Shown here: piece after piece, positions 33,292 to 41,890 of the stretch
Layout: each line of letters starts with the position of its first letter
Numbering within the stretch: the stretch's first letter is position 1
Assembly (NCBI GenBank): GCA_964489885.1
Contig: CAZAZX010000008.1
Location: 1-64,000, forward strand
Direction: 5' to 3'
Length of the DNA: 64,000 bases
Source: CAKOTZ01 sp964489885
GTDB lineage: Bacteria; Bacillota; Clostridia; TANB77; CAG-508
Notes under the pieces: generated by a model
Seen by the model: only the letters and a program-made list of their open reading frames with translations
Told to the model about the DNA's origin: nothing
Database searches by the model: none
Made by a program: the position numbers and the translations under genes

Positions 33292-34680
33292 ATGGAAATT
33301 AAATTTTATAATACTCTTACAAAAAAGAAGGAGATTTTCACTCCTTTAGAAGATAATACTGTTAAAATTTATTCTTGTGGTCCTACAGTATATAAAGATG
33401 CAACAATTGGAAATATGAGGACATATATTTTTATGGATAACTTAAGAAGAGTTTTAAAGTATAATGGCTATAAGCTAAAACATGCAATGAATCTTACAGA
33501 TGTTGGTCATTTAGTTTCAGATGGCGATGAAGGTGAAGACAAAATGATTAAATCTGCAAGAGAAGAAGGAAAAACTCCTTTAGAAATTGCTGATTTCTAT
33601 TCTAAAAGATTTTTTAAGGACTTAAATAGATTAAATATAGACTTACCTGAGATAATTTGTAAGGCTACTGACCATATTCAAGATATGCTTGAATTTGTAA
33701 AGAAACTTGTTGAAAATGGATATGCTTATGAAACTTCTACAGCTATTTATTTTGATGTTTCAAAACTTGATGAATATGGTATACTTTCAGGAATAGATTT
33801 AAGAAATCAAATGGCTGGTGCTAGAGTTGATGTTGATAAAGAAAAAAGAAATCCTTATGATTTTGCATTATGGATTAAAGCACCTGAAAATCATCTTATG
33901 AAATGGGATAGCCCATGGGGATTAAGCTATCCAGGATGGCATATCGAATGCTCTGCTATGAGTAAAAAATACTTAGGAGAACAGTTTGATATTCATACTG
34001 GCGCAATAGATTTAGTGCCAACACATCACGAAAATGAAATTGCTCAAAGTAAAGGCTGTACAGGAAAGATACCCGCAAGATTTTGGATGCATGGAGAATT
34101 TTTATTAATTAATGGTGGTAAAATGTCTAAAAGTCTAGGCAATGTATACTTATTACAGGATATTATAGACAGAGGATATGACCCTCTTGTATATAAGATG
34201 TTTTGCTTTACTTCACATTATAGAAATAAGCTTAATTTTACATGGGAAGCAATAGATGCTTCAAGTAAGGCTTTGACAAATTTAAAGGATTTGTATTCAA
34301 AACACTTAGAGAGTACTGAAAAGGTTGAATCTTCAGTTATTGAGGAATATAAACAAGAATTTTTAAAAGCAATTAATGATGATTTGAATATGCCACTTGC
34401 TATGGGCGTAGTTTGGAATGTAGCTAAAAATCAAACTAAGTCAAAAGATTTTGCTGAACTTTTAAAAGAATTTGATGAAGTTTTAGGATTAAAAATTGAT
34501 GAAAAAATACAAAGAAAAGAAGAAGCTATTCCAGAAGAAATACTAAAATTGGTTGAAGAAAGAAAAATAGCAAGAAGCGAAAAAAATTGGAAATTATCAG
34601 ATGAACTTAGAGATAAAATAAAAGACTTAGGCTATCAAGTTAAAGATGCAAAAGATGGTATGGAAATAAGCAAAATATAA
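33292..34680 (+). CDS. cysS: cysteinyl-tRNA synthetase
   Basis: 462 residues, normal length. CGPTVYKDATIGNMRTYIF near 29-47 contains the HIGH-like TIGN; WHIECSAMS near 217 supplies zinc ligands; KMSKSLGN near 277 is the KMSKS loop. Class I enzyme charging tRNA-Cys. No T-box is seen upstream. Confidence 0.97.
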   Translation: MEIKFYNTLTKKKEIFTPLEDNTVKIYSCGPTVYKDATIGNMRTYIFMDNLRRVLKYNGYKLKHAMNLTDVGHLVSDGDEGEDKMIKSAREEGKTPLEIADFYSKRFFKDLNRLNIDLPEIICKATDHIQDMLEFVKKLVENGYAYETSTAIYFDVSKLDEYGILSGIDLRNQMAGARVDVDKEKRNPYDFALWIKAPENHLMKWDSPWGLSYPGWHIECSAMSKKYLGEQFDIHTGAIDLVPTHHENEIAQSKGCTGKIPARFWMHGEFLLINGGKMSKSLGNVYLLQDIIDRGYDPLVYKMFCFTSHYRNKLNFTWEAIDASSKALTNLKDLYSKHLESTEKVESSVIEEYKQEFLKAINDDLNMPLAMGVVWNVAKNQTKSKDFAELLKEFDEVLGLKIDEKIQRKEEAIPEEILKLVEERKIARSEKNWKLSDELRDKIKDLGYQVKDAKDGMEISKI

Positions 34681-34739
34681 ATTATATATTGATAGTTAAA
34701 ACACTAAGTTATACTAAACTATAATGAATATTAATAATA

Positions 34740-34776
34740 GAATTCTTGCCTCCCTAAATTAAGGGAGGTGGCATTC
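34740..34776 (+). other. hairpin between cysS and the FemX-like gene
   Basis: GAAT....GCCTCCCT pairs with AGGGAGG..GC..ATTC. It lacks a T run and is not a T-box. A second GGGAGG before the next gene (34799-34805) is its ribosome binding site. The role is unknown. Confidence 0.35.
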
Positions 34777-34810
34777 TAAAAGAAAAGACAGAGAGTTTTA
34801 GGGAGGAAAA

Positions 34811-35867
34811 ATGAGATTATTAGAAGAAAAAGATAGAGAAAAATATACAGATTTTTTAAAAAATCATGACCGCTGTAATTTTCAACAATCTCTTGAATGG
34901 GCAAAGGTTAAATCAAATTGGATTAACGAAGTTATTTTAGCCGAAGATGATAACAAAAATATTATAGGATCAATTAGTGTTTTAATAAGAAAAATACCAA
35001 TGTTTGGGAATATAATGTATTCATCAAGAGGACCAGTTTGCGATATTCATGATAAAAACGTATTGAACCAATTAACAGAACGGTGCTTATGAGCTAGCTA
35101 AAAAGTATAAAGCCTTTGTTTTTTCAATAGAACCAGATATTAAAAGCGATGATGAAGAATTTAGAGATATAATAAGTAAATTAGGATACAAAATTAAAGA
35201 TGATGCTAAGAACTTTAGAGAAGAAATTCAACCTAGATATGTTTTTAGATTGAATTTGAAGGGAAAAACTGAAGAAGATATTTTGAAAGGTTGCCACCAA
35301 AAAACAAGATATAATATTAGACTTGCAACTAAAAAAGGTGTAGTTATAAAAGAAGGAAATAGAGAGGACATTAAAGATTTTCATAAAATAATGATTTCCA
35401 CTGGAAAAAGAGATGGTTTTGTTATACGTTCACTTTCATATTTTGAAAAAATGTATGATGAATTGGCTCCAGAGCATATGAAATTATTAATGGCATATTA
35501 TGAGGACAAGCCTATTGCTGGAATAATACCTATTATGTATGGAAACAAAACTTGGTACTTATATGGTGCAAGCAGTAATGAACATAGGAATTTGATGCCT
35601 AATTATTTATTGCAATGGACAATGATTCAAGAGGCTATAAAAAATGGCTGTGATATGTATGACTTTAGAGGCGTTTCTGGTGTTGTTGATGAAAATCATC
35701 CACAATATGGCTTATATAGATTTAAAAAGGGATTTGGCGCAGATTTTACTGAATTTATTGGGGAGGTTTATTTGGATTTCAAACCATTGAGATATAGACT
35801 ATATAAAATTTCTTTGAAGGCTTTTAGGACTTTGAGAGGTATGAAAAGAAAATTATTTAGCAAATAA
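34811..35867 (+). CDS. FemX/FemAB-type aminoacyltransferase; +1 shift at CGG
   Basis: Adds an amino acid from aminoacyl-tRNA to lipid II or peptidoglycan stem peptides. N-terminal GNAT-like half has FQQSLEWAKVKSNW near 22 and MYSSRGPVCD near 76; the second half has KTRYNIRLATKKGV and YDFRGVSGVVDENHPQYGLY, both FemABX hallmarks. The zero frame ends at 35092. At in-frame CGG (35081-35083) skipping the C gives GAYELAKKYKAFVFSIEPD and then reads through to 35867, about 351 residues, the family length. One of five CGG shifts. It is followed by alr, which fits a wall role. Confidence 0.9.
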
Positions 35868-35897
35868 TATTTTTTCAGAAAGGAATGAACTTCATAA

Positions 35898-37028
35898 ATG
35901 AATTCATTAGTAGTAAATAAGAAAGATTTAATTCATAATATAGAAATTATAAAAAATCTAGCTAAGAATAATAAAACAGATGATGGAGAAAAATACAAGA
36001 TAATTGGTGTTGTTAAGGGAAATGGATATGGACTAGGATTAATTAAATTTGCAAAAACATTAATAGATAATGGAATTGATTTTTTAGCTGTTTCAACTGT
36101 TGATGAAGCTTTAGGACTAAGAAAAGCGGGAATTAAAGAAGATATTTTAATGCTTTCTTCTACATCAATAAAAAAAGAAATTGAATTGTTAATTGAAAAT
36201 AATATTATTTTAACTATTGGCTCTAGCTTATGTGCTGAAACAGTAAATAATATTGCTTTAAAACTTAATACAACAGTTAGAGCACACTTAAAAATAGATT
36301 CTGGTTTTGGACGTTATGGATTTTTATATTGTAATAAACAGGAGATAGTTGAAGCATTAAAAAACAAAAGAAATATTAAGATAGAGGGAACTTTCTCTCA
36401 TTTTTCAATGTCATTTTATAAAAAAGATGAATGGACCAAAAAACAATTCCAAAACTTTATTGATACTATTGAATTTTTACAAAATAATGGAATAAAAACT
36501 GGAATGCTACATATTTGTAATTCTTCAGCTTTTCTTAAATTTCCTAATATGCATTTAAACGGTGCAAGAATAGGCTCTGCTTTTACAGGAAGAATAATCG
36601 TTCCAAATAACTTTGGATTAAAAAAGGTAGGATTTCTTAAAAGCAATATTTCTGAAATAAAAACATTACCAAAAGGATATAATATTGGATATTCGAATAT
36701 TTTTAAAACCAAAAGAGAAACAAAAATTGCAATCATTCCTGTTGGATATTATGATGGATTCAATGTAAAAAGCTATCATGATGATTATAGAGTTCGTGAT
36801 AAACTAAGATACATATATCATGCAATTAAAGATTTATTTAAAGATAAAAGCTTTAAGGTTTCAATTAACAATAAAAAATATAAAGTTTTAGGTAAAGTTG
36901 GTATGTTTCATATGACTATTGATATTACTGGACATGATGAAATTAAGATTAATGATGAAGTTCACTTAAATGTAAGTCCATTGTATGTAGATAGTAGACT
37001 AAGAAGGGAGTACGATAATGGAAGATAA
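35898..37028 (+). CDS. alr: alanine racemase
   Basis: PLP enzyme making D-alanine. 376 residues. GVVKGNGYGLG near 34-44 holds the PLP lysine (usual motif AVVKANAYG), HLKIDSGFGRYGF near 133 and HICNSSAFLKFP near 195 are conserved, with VGYYDGF near 283 in the C-terminal barrel. It overlaps the next gene by 11 bases. Confidence 0.94.
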   Translation: MNSLVVNKKDLIHNIEIIKNLAKNNKTDDGEKYKIIGVVKGNGYGLGLIKFAKTLIDNGIDFLAVSTVDEALGLRKAGIKEDILMLSSTSIKKEIELLIENNIILTIGSSLCAETVNNIALKLNTTVRAHLKIDSGFGRYGFLYCNKQEIVEALKNKRNIKIEGTFSHFSMSFYKKDEWTKKQFQNFIDTIEFLQNNGIKTGMLHICNSSAFLKFPNMHLNGARIGSAFTGRIIVPNNFGLKKVGFLKSNISEIKTLPKGYNIGYSNIFKTKRETKIAIIPVGYYDGFNVKSYHDDYRVRDKLRYIYHAIKDLFKDKSFKVSINNKKYKVLGKVGMFHMTIDITGHDEIKINDEVHLNVSPLYVDSRLRREYDNGR

Positions 37029-38058
37029 AAAAATTTCATTTTTCAAACGTATTAAAATTGCAATTTTTAATGTTGAAAAATATCAAAATTTAATATCAGA
37101 AGATGTAAAAGTTGCTGTAAAATATTTTGTTAAATTAATATTGCTTTTTGTTGCAATAGTATGTTTTGCAATTGCATATAAATTTGGAACAATTGCTCAA
37201 GATGCTATTCAAGTTTTAAAAAATGAAATGCCCGAATTTACTTTTGCAGATAATTTATTAACAACAGACAGCACTGAGCCAAAGGTAATAGAAAAGAGTG
37301 ACAAAAATACAAACTATGTTATAATAATTGATACTAATGCAGATACTGAAAAAATTGATGAATATAACAAAAAGATTGACTCATACGATTTTGGAGTTAT
37401 ATTATTAAATAATAGGCTAATTTATTCAACAAGAGCTATTGAGGGCATACAATCCATTAATTATGATACTTTAGCTAGTAGGTATAATATTGAAAATTTT
37501 ACAAAACAAGATTTAGTAAATAAAATAGATGCTATAAATCCTGCTTCTGCATATATTGCTCTATATTTAACTTTACTTTTATATCTATTTGTATCTTATT
37601 TAATTTCTACTTTATTAGAATCATTTTTGTTGTTTGTTTTGGGATATTTCACAGCAAAAATTGTTTTAATTAATTTAAAAAGTTCTCAGGTATACACTAT
37701 AGCACTATATTCATTGACTTTACCAATTTTATTAAATGCTATATATATTCCTGTTAATTTACTTACTGGATTTGAAATTAAATACTTCCAAGTAATGTAT
37801 ACTGCTATTTCATATATTTATTTAATTGCAGCTATTCTGTTAATTCGTTCAGATTTAGTAAAACAGCAAGTCGAAATTGGCAAAATTAACGAAGTACAAA
37901 AACAAGTAAGAGATGAATTGGAGCAACAGGATGATAAAAAAGATGAAAATGATGATGAAAATAATGGACAAGACGAAAACAAAAAAGAAAAGAAAGAAAA
38001 TAAAAAAGATGGAGATATAGGTTTGAACAATGACCAAACTCCTGAAGGAAATGCATAA
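37018..38058 (+). CDS. DUF1189 family membrane protein
   Basis: 346 residues. One N-terminal helix near 38-58, an extracellular segment, and four to five helices from about 178 to 280, with a charged Lys/Asp/Glu tail from about 300. The layout and the start SFFKRIKIAIFNVEKYQNL fit DUF1189. Its role is unknown. It lies between alr and ftsH, overlapping alr by 11 bases, and is probably in one transcript with both. Confidence 0.75.
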   Translation: MEDKKISFFKRIKIAIFNVEKYQNLISEDVKVAVKYFVKLILLFVAIVCFAIAYKFGTIAQDAIQVLKNEMPEFTFADNLLTTDSTEPKVIEKSDKNTNYVIIIDTNADTEKIDEYNKKIDSYDFGVILLNNRLIYSTRAIEGIQSINYDTLASRYNIENFTKQDLVNKIDAINPASAYIALYLTLLLYLFVSYLISTLLESFLLFVLGYFTAKIVLINLKSSQVYTIALYSLTLPILLNAIYIPVNLLTGFEIKYFQVMYTAISYIYLIAAILLIRSDLVKQQVEIGKINEVQKQVRDELEQQDDKKDENDDENNGQDENKKEKKENKKDGDIGLNNDQTPEGNA

Positions 38059-38075
38059 AAGAAAGGAAGAAAAAA

Positions 38076-39854
38076 ATGAACAAAGAATCAAATAATAATA
38101 AGCTTCTTTATTTGGGACTTGGAGCTCTTGCAGTTTTATTATTAATAGTCGTAATTATAGTAGGTGTTATGGTAAATAACAAAAACAAAGAATTGGAATT
38201 GCCTTATACTGAATTAATTAACAAAATTAATGATAACCAAATTGAAAAAATTGAAATGACAACTGGTTCTCAATCAATAAAAGTAAAATTAGTTGATGAA
38301 GAAGAAGAAAAAAATGCTATAGTTCCTAGCGTTCAAGCTTTTATTGAGCTTGTTCAAGACAAAGTTGAAGCTGGAAATCAAATTGAATTAATTCAAAAAG
38401 CACCTAATCCAGTGAAATCTATTGCAAATGCTATATTCTCTTTATTACCAACGATTATGATAGTTGCATTATTTATTTTAATTTTACAAATGCAGGGACT
38501 TGGAGAAAAGGGAAAAGTTTATGGCGGAACAGAAAACAAAACTAATGTAACATTTGATGATGTTGCTGGACTTGACGAAGAAAAAAGCGAAATGATGGAA
38601 ATTGTTGATTTCTTGAAAGAACCAAAGAAATTTCAAGATATGGGTGCAAGAGTGCCTAAAGGAATATTGCTTTATGGAAAACCTGGAACGGGTAAAACTT
38701 TAATTGCAAAGGCAATTGCAGGAGAAGCAGGAGTACCATTTATTTCAATGAGTGGCTCAGAGTTTATTGAAATGTTTGCTGGCTTAGGAGCTTCAAGAGT
38801 TAGAAAATTGTTTGAAAAAGCTAAGAAAATGGCACCATGTATTGTATTTATAGATGAAATTGATGCTATAGGCTCAAGAAGAACAAATTCAAGTGGCGCA
38901 GAATCTGAAAACAACCAAACTTTAAATCAATTATTGGTTGAAATGGACGGATTTGAAACAAATCAAACTATTATAGTTTTAGCAGCAACTAATAGACCAG
39001 AAATGTTAGATAAAGCTTTATTAAGACCTGGCAGATTTGATAGACAAATTACTATTGCTGCCCCTGATTTAAAGGGAAGAGAAGAAATATTAAAAATTCA
39101 TGCAAAAAATAAAAAGTTTGCTGCAGATGTTAAGATTGAAGATATTGCTGGGGATACAGCAGGATTTACTGGCGCTGAACTTGCAAATGTTTTAAATGAA
39201 GCTGCAATCCTTGCTACAAGATATTCTCATACAGAAATTCAAAAAGATGATTTAGAAGAAGCTGTAAAGAAAGTTACTGTTGGACTTGAGAAGCATAGTA
39301 GAGTTATTTCTGATAAAGATAAACGTTTAACTGCATACCATGAAGCAGGACACGCGATTGTTAGTAAGTTCTTACCATCACAGTCAGATGTTAAAGAAGT
39401 TTCAATTATACCTAGAGGTGTAGCTGGTGGATATACTATGTATAAAACAAATGAGGATAAATATTATATTTCAAAGACTGAAATGGAAGAAAAAATGATT
39501 GCTTTAATGGGAGGTAGAGCAGCAGAAAAGATTGCATTAAATGATATTTCTACTGGGGCAAGCAATGATATTGAAGTTGCAACTGGTATTGCAAAAGATA
39601 TGATTACTGTTTATGGAATGAGTGATAAACTAGGTCCTATTTCTTTAAAAACAAATGAACCTTATGAAATGCAGGTTTTTGGTGAAGACATTGGAGATGT
39701 TGTAGGAGAAGAAATAATGAAATTAATTGACACAGCATATAAAAATGCTCAAACTATTTTATTAAATAATATGGATAAATTACACTTAATAGCACAAGCA
39801 CTTTTAGAAAAGGAAGTAATTTCTGCTGAAGAATTTGATAAATTTTTTGAATAA
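38076..39854 (+). CDS. ftsH: ATP-dependent zinc metalloprotease FtsH
   Basis: Membrane AAA+ protease degrading misfolded membrane and some regulatory proteins. 592 residues; helices near 9-30 and 115-135; Walker A GKPGTGKT near 208 (family GPPGTGKT), Walker B CIVFIDEIDAIG near 265, second region of homology LRPGRFDRQI near 322, zinc site HEAGH near 430. The pore segment reads EMFAGLGASRVR instead of the usual EMFVGVGASRVR, so the aromatic pore motif is FAG. AAAGGAAG precedes ATG. Confidence 0.96.
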   Translation: MNKESNNNKLLYLGLGALAVLLLIVVIIVGVMVNNKNKELELPYTELINKINDNQIEKIEMTTGSQSIKVKLVDEEEEKNAIVPSVQAFIELVQDKVEAGNQIELIQKAPNPVKSIANAIFSLLPTIMIVALFILILQMQGLGEKGKVYGGTENKTNVTFDDVAGLDEEKSEMMEIVDFLKEPKKFQDMGARVPKGILLYGKPGTGKTLIAKAIAGEAGVPFISMSGSEFIEMFAGLGASRVRKLFEKAKKMAPCIVFIDEIDAIGSRRTNSSGAESENNQTLNQLLVEMDGFETNQTIIVLAATNRPEMLDKALLRPGRFDRQITIAAPDLKGREEILKIHAKNKKFAADVKIEDIAGDTAGFTGAELANVLNEAAILATRYSHTEIQKDDLEEAVKKVTVGLEKHSRVISDKDKRLTAYHEAGHAIVSKFLPSQSDVKEVSIIPRGVAGGYTMYKTNEDKYYISKTEMEEKMIALMGGRAAEKIALNDISTGASNDIEVATGIAKDMITVYGMSDKLGPISLKTNEPYEMQVFGEDIGDVVGEEIMKLIDTAYKNAQTILLNNMDKLHLIAQALLEKEVISAEEFDKFFE

Positions 39855-39870
39855 ACTAATAAGGAGCAAT

Positions 39871-39913
39871 AAAAAATATCAGTTATTATATAAAATGATA
39901 ACTGATATTTTTT
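39871..39913. terminator. bidirectional terminator between ftsH and the pseudouridine synthase gene
   Basis: AAAAAATATCAGTTAT (39871-39886) pairs perfectly with ATAACTGATATTTTTT (39898-39913). A and T runs on both sides serve both convergent genes. Confidence 0.88.
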
Positions 39914-39916
39914 GTT

Positions 39917-40789
39917 TTATCTTATTGCGTTTTCTAAATTTTTATAGCTTATTTTAATTTCTTTATTTTTCATATAATTTAGTATACCAGCGTCTGTACT
40001 AAAATTAAAAATTAGTTTATAGCTCATTAAAAGCTGGTATTTTTCTTTGAATTGTTTATTTATATTATTTATTCCATATTTTCCATCTCCAATTATAGGA
40101 TGTCCAATATGAGATAAATGTGCACGAATTTGATGTGTTTTTCCTGTTTCAAGCTTTACTTCTAACAAAGATATATTTTTTTCTTTGTTTGTTTTAATAA
40201 CATTATATGATGTAATAATTTTGGTATATCCTGTTTTAGGTATGTCAGAAATATATGAAATTGCTTTTTTATTATCTTTAAAAAGGTAGGCAGTAAGTTT
40301 TTGTTGTTTAACCTTTGGAATACCATAAACTATACATACATAAAATTTATCTATTTCTCTATTTTTAAATTTTTGTAATAAGATGTTTAAGGCAGTTTTG
40401 TTTTTGGCAAAAACTACAAGCCCAGAAGTATTTCTATCTAGTCTATGACATGGCATAGTATTAGGATATTTACTTTGGACTAATTTAGTCAATGTTATAT
40501 TAGAATTATTATCTTCTGTAACAGGTAAATTTACAGGTTTATTTACAATTAAAATATTGTCATCGTCGTACACTATATCTAATTTTATATCTTCATTTTG
40601 AATATATGCTGTTATTTCATCATTTTCATAAACAGTGATGTTTTCTTTTATACGATTACCATTAACAATAATATCTTTTTTTCTAATTGCTTTAAAAATT
40701 ACGGAAGATTTTAAATTTGGATATAAATTAAAAAGAACATTTGATATTTTCTTATTATTATATTTTTTTGGAACTTTAAAACTAATCAT
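39917..40789 (-). CDS. RluA-family pseudouridine synthase
   Basis: 290 residues. N-terminal S4-like segment (IRKKDIIVNGNRIKEN near 38), then the catalytic CHRLDRNTSGLVVFAKN near 115-131 with Asp of HRLD, and KTHQIRAHLSHIGHPIIGD near 223. It modifies uridines of rRNA or tRNA; the exact target cannot be read. ATG at 40789. Convergent with ftsH. Confidence 0.9.
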   Translation of the reverse strand: MISFKVPKKYNNKKISNVLFNLYPNLKSSVIFKAIRKKDIIVNGNRIKENITVYENDEITAYIQNEDIKLDIVYDDDNILIVNKPVNLPVTEDNNSNITLTKLVQSKYPNTMPCHRLDRNTSGLVVFAKNKTALNILLQKFKNREIDKFYVCIVYGIPKVKQQKLTAYLFKDNKKAISYISDIPKTGYTKIITSYNVIKTNKEKNISLLEVKLETGKTHQIRAHLSHIGHPIIGDGKYGINNINKQFKEKYQLLMSYKLIFNFSTDAGILNYMKNKEIKISYKNLENAIR

Positions 40790-40834
40790 AATATAATAAT
40801 TATATTATTAATGTAAATCAAATGCAATATTTAT

Positions 40835-40863
40835 TTGACATAAAGCAGAAAATGTTGTATTAT
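40835..40863 (+). promoter_or_regulatory. consensus promoter of the first GC-rich small gene
   Basis: TTGACA (40835-40840), 17 bases, TATTAT (40858-40863), 60 bases before the start codon. Confidence 0.75.
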
Positions 40864-40923
40864 TAACTTAAGCACGTAATGTGTGATGCTTATTTTTGTC
40901 TGCATTTTAAGGAGGAATTTTTA

Positions 40924-41169
40924 ATGCAGAAAAAAGTCGTGACGAACCTGGATCTTTTGCGGGCTGGAATTCCTGTCCGCGCTTTGTCGGAGGCAAAAGG
41001 CGAATTAATAACTTCGGCCTATGTCTCAGACAGCGAGAGGCTTTGCCTTTTCAACTTTGGCTTCGTGGAAGACACGAGTTGGCGTGAGGCAAAGGAGATT
41101 ACGAGGAAATTCGTGTTGAAGGCAGGTTATAAACTTGTCGTGAGCAAACTCGAAACCTCGGACGATTGA
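40924..41169 (+). CDS. small GC-rich gene of foreign composition, unknown function
   Basis: 81 residues, not recognised. Predicted mixed alpha/beta, rich in Arg, Ser and Leu. Its base composition is near 50% G+C against about 28-30% for the surroundings, with codons (CTG, GTC, TCG, GCC, CGC, CGG) the neighbours avoid. It holds an in-frame CGG (codon 13, LLRAGIPV), the only one outside shift sites and REP sequence. Perfect AAGGAGG, own promoter and own terminators make a self-contained cassette. Recent transfer is likely. If the host cannot read CGG, this protein would be truncated. Confidence 0.65.
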   Translation: MQKKVVTNLDLLRAGIPVRALSEAKGELITSAYVSDSERLCLFNFGFVEDTSWREAKEITRKFVLKAGYKLVVSKLETSDD

Positions 41170-41206
41170 TGTAATTCATCGTTGCAGGCGGGCTCACAAC
41201 CCAAAG

Positions 41207-41278
41207 AGCACCTCGAGACACTTGTCTTGAGGTGCTTTAAAATGCCATACAAAAGTTATCTTTTGTATGGCATTTTAA
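41207..41278 (+). terminator. two stacked hairpins after the first GC-rich gene
   Basis: AGCACCTC...GAGGTGCT (41207-41236) with a short T run, then a perfect 19-bp hairpin (41237-41255 with 41260-41278, loop TTAT). The second could be a family-specific repeat as well as a terminator. Confidence 0.7.
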
Positions 41279-41353
41279 GTTGCAATAGCTAATTATTTAA
41301 GTTTTATTGTTAAGGGTCTTTAGTACAAAAATCATTGATTTTGGGCTAATTTG

Positions 41354-41382
41354 TTGAATTTTATGTTAATATATGATATAAT
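41354..41382 (+). promoter_or_regulatory. promoter of the second small gene
   Basis: TTGAAT (41354-41359), 17 bases, TATAAT (41377-41382), about 45 bases before the start codon. Confidence 0.7.
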
Positions 41383-41426
41383 TTATAAAGCTACTTTTAT
41401 TAGTTTTGCTAAGGAGGCATTGCCAT

Positions 41427-41738
41427 ATGACGAACTTAGTAGTTAAAACAATAAGGTTCAATCTAGAACCAGTGGGAATGAACCAAGTGATTCCGTTAGG
41501 CGCAAAATATATCGGCTTAGTACCGATAGAGCAGTCTATTCAAGCTGAATCTAACAGTGTTGATGTTATGTTGAGCTATGACAACATCGAAGGCTCAAAG
41601 TACATCGACATCATGGTGTTGGACATGAACACCAACACGCCTTTTGGATATAGCACTTTGGGGACCACATACAGCACATCAAAGAAAGTGCCTAACAAGT
41701 ACAGAGTGCTGAAAGTCGTGGGAATGCTGATTGGTTAA
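41427..41738 (+). CDS. small gene of atypical composition, unknown function
   Basis: 103 residues. The segment VVKTIRFNLEP...PLGAKYIGL faintly recalls phage-type DUF7352 proteins, but I would not assign it. G+C is higher than the neighbours, though less than the gene before it. AAGGAGG lies 10 bases before ATG 41427. Own promoter and terminator. Probably a transferred cassette, together with or independent of its neighbour. Confidence 0.6.
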   Translation: MTNLVVKTIRFNLEPVGMNQVIPLGAKYIGLVPIEQSIQAESNSVDVMLSYDNIEGSKYIDIMVLDMNTNTPFGYSTLGTTYSTSKKVPNKYRVLKVVGMLIG

Positions 41739-41770
41739 AGATAATATTTTATCAAAAACAAAAAAACAAG

Positions 41771-41800
41771 ACACTAGCAATTTTTATTGCTAGTGTTAAT
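41771..41800 (+). terminator. terminator-like hairpin after the second small gene
   Basis: ACACTAGCAA (41771-41780) pairs perfectly with TTGCTAGTGT (41787-41796). It is followed by TAATTATT, a weak T tract. Confidence 0.6.
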
Positions 41801-41890
41801 TATTGCAAATTTAAAAAAATTCTTACAATATTTTCTTACAATATTATAATATTATGATATAATTTATAAAAATATGGAGGAATTTTAATA

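Noticed and set aside
34741..34776. T-box before the FemX-like gene because of GGGAGGTGGC
   Set aside because: No GGTGGNACC motif, no stem I and no terminator; only a hairpin is supported.
37818..38091. Minus-strand frames opposite the DUF1189 gene tail
   Set aside because: Shadows of the Lys/Asp/Glu-rich codons; no ribosome binding site or domain.
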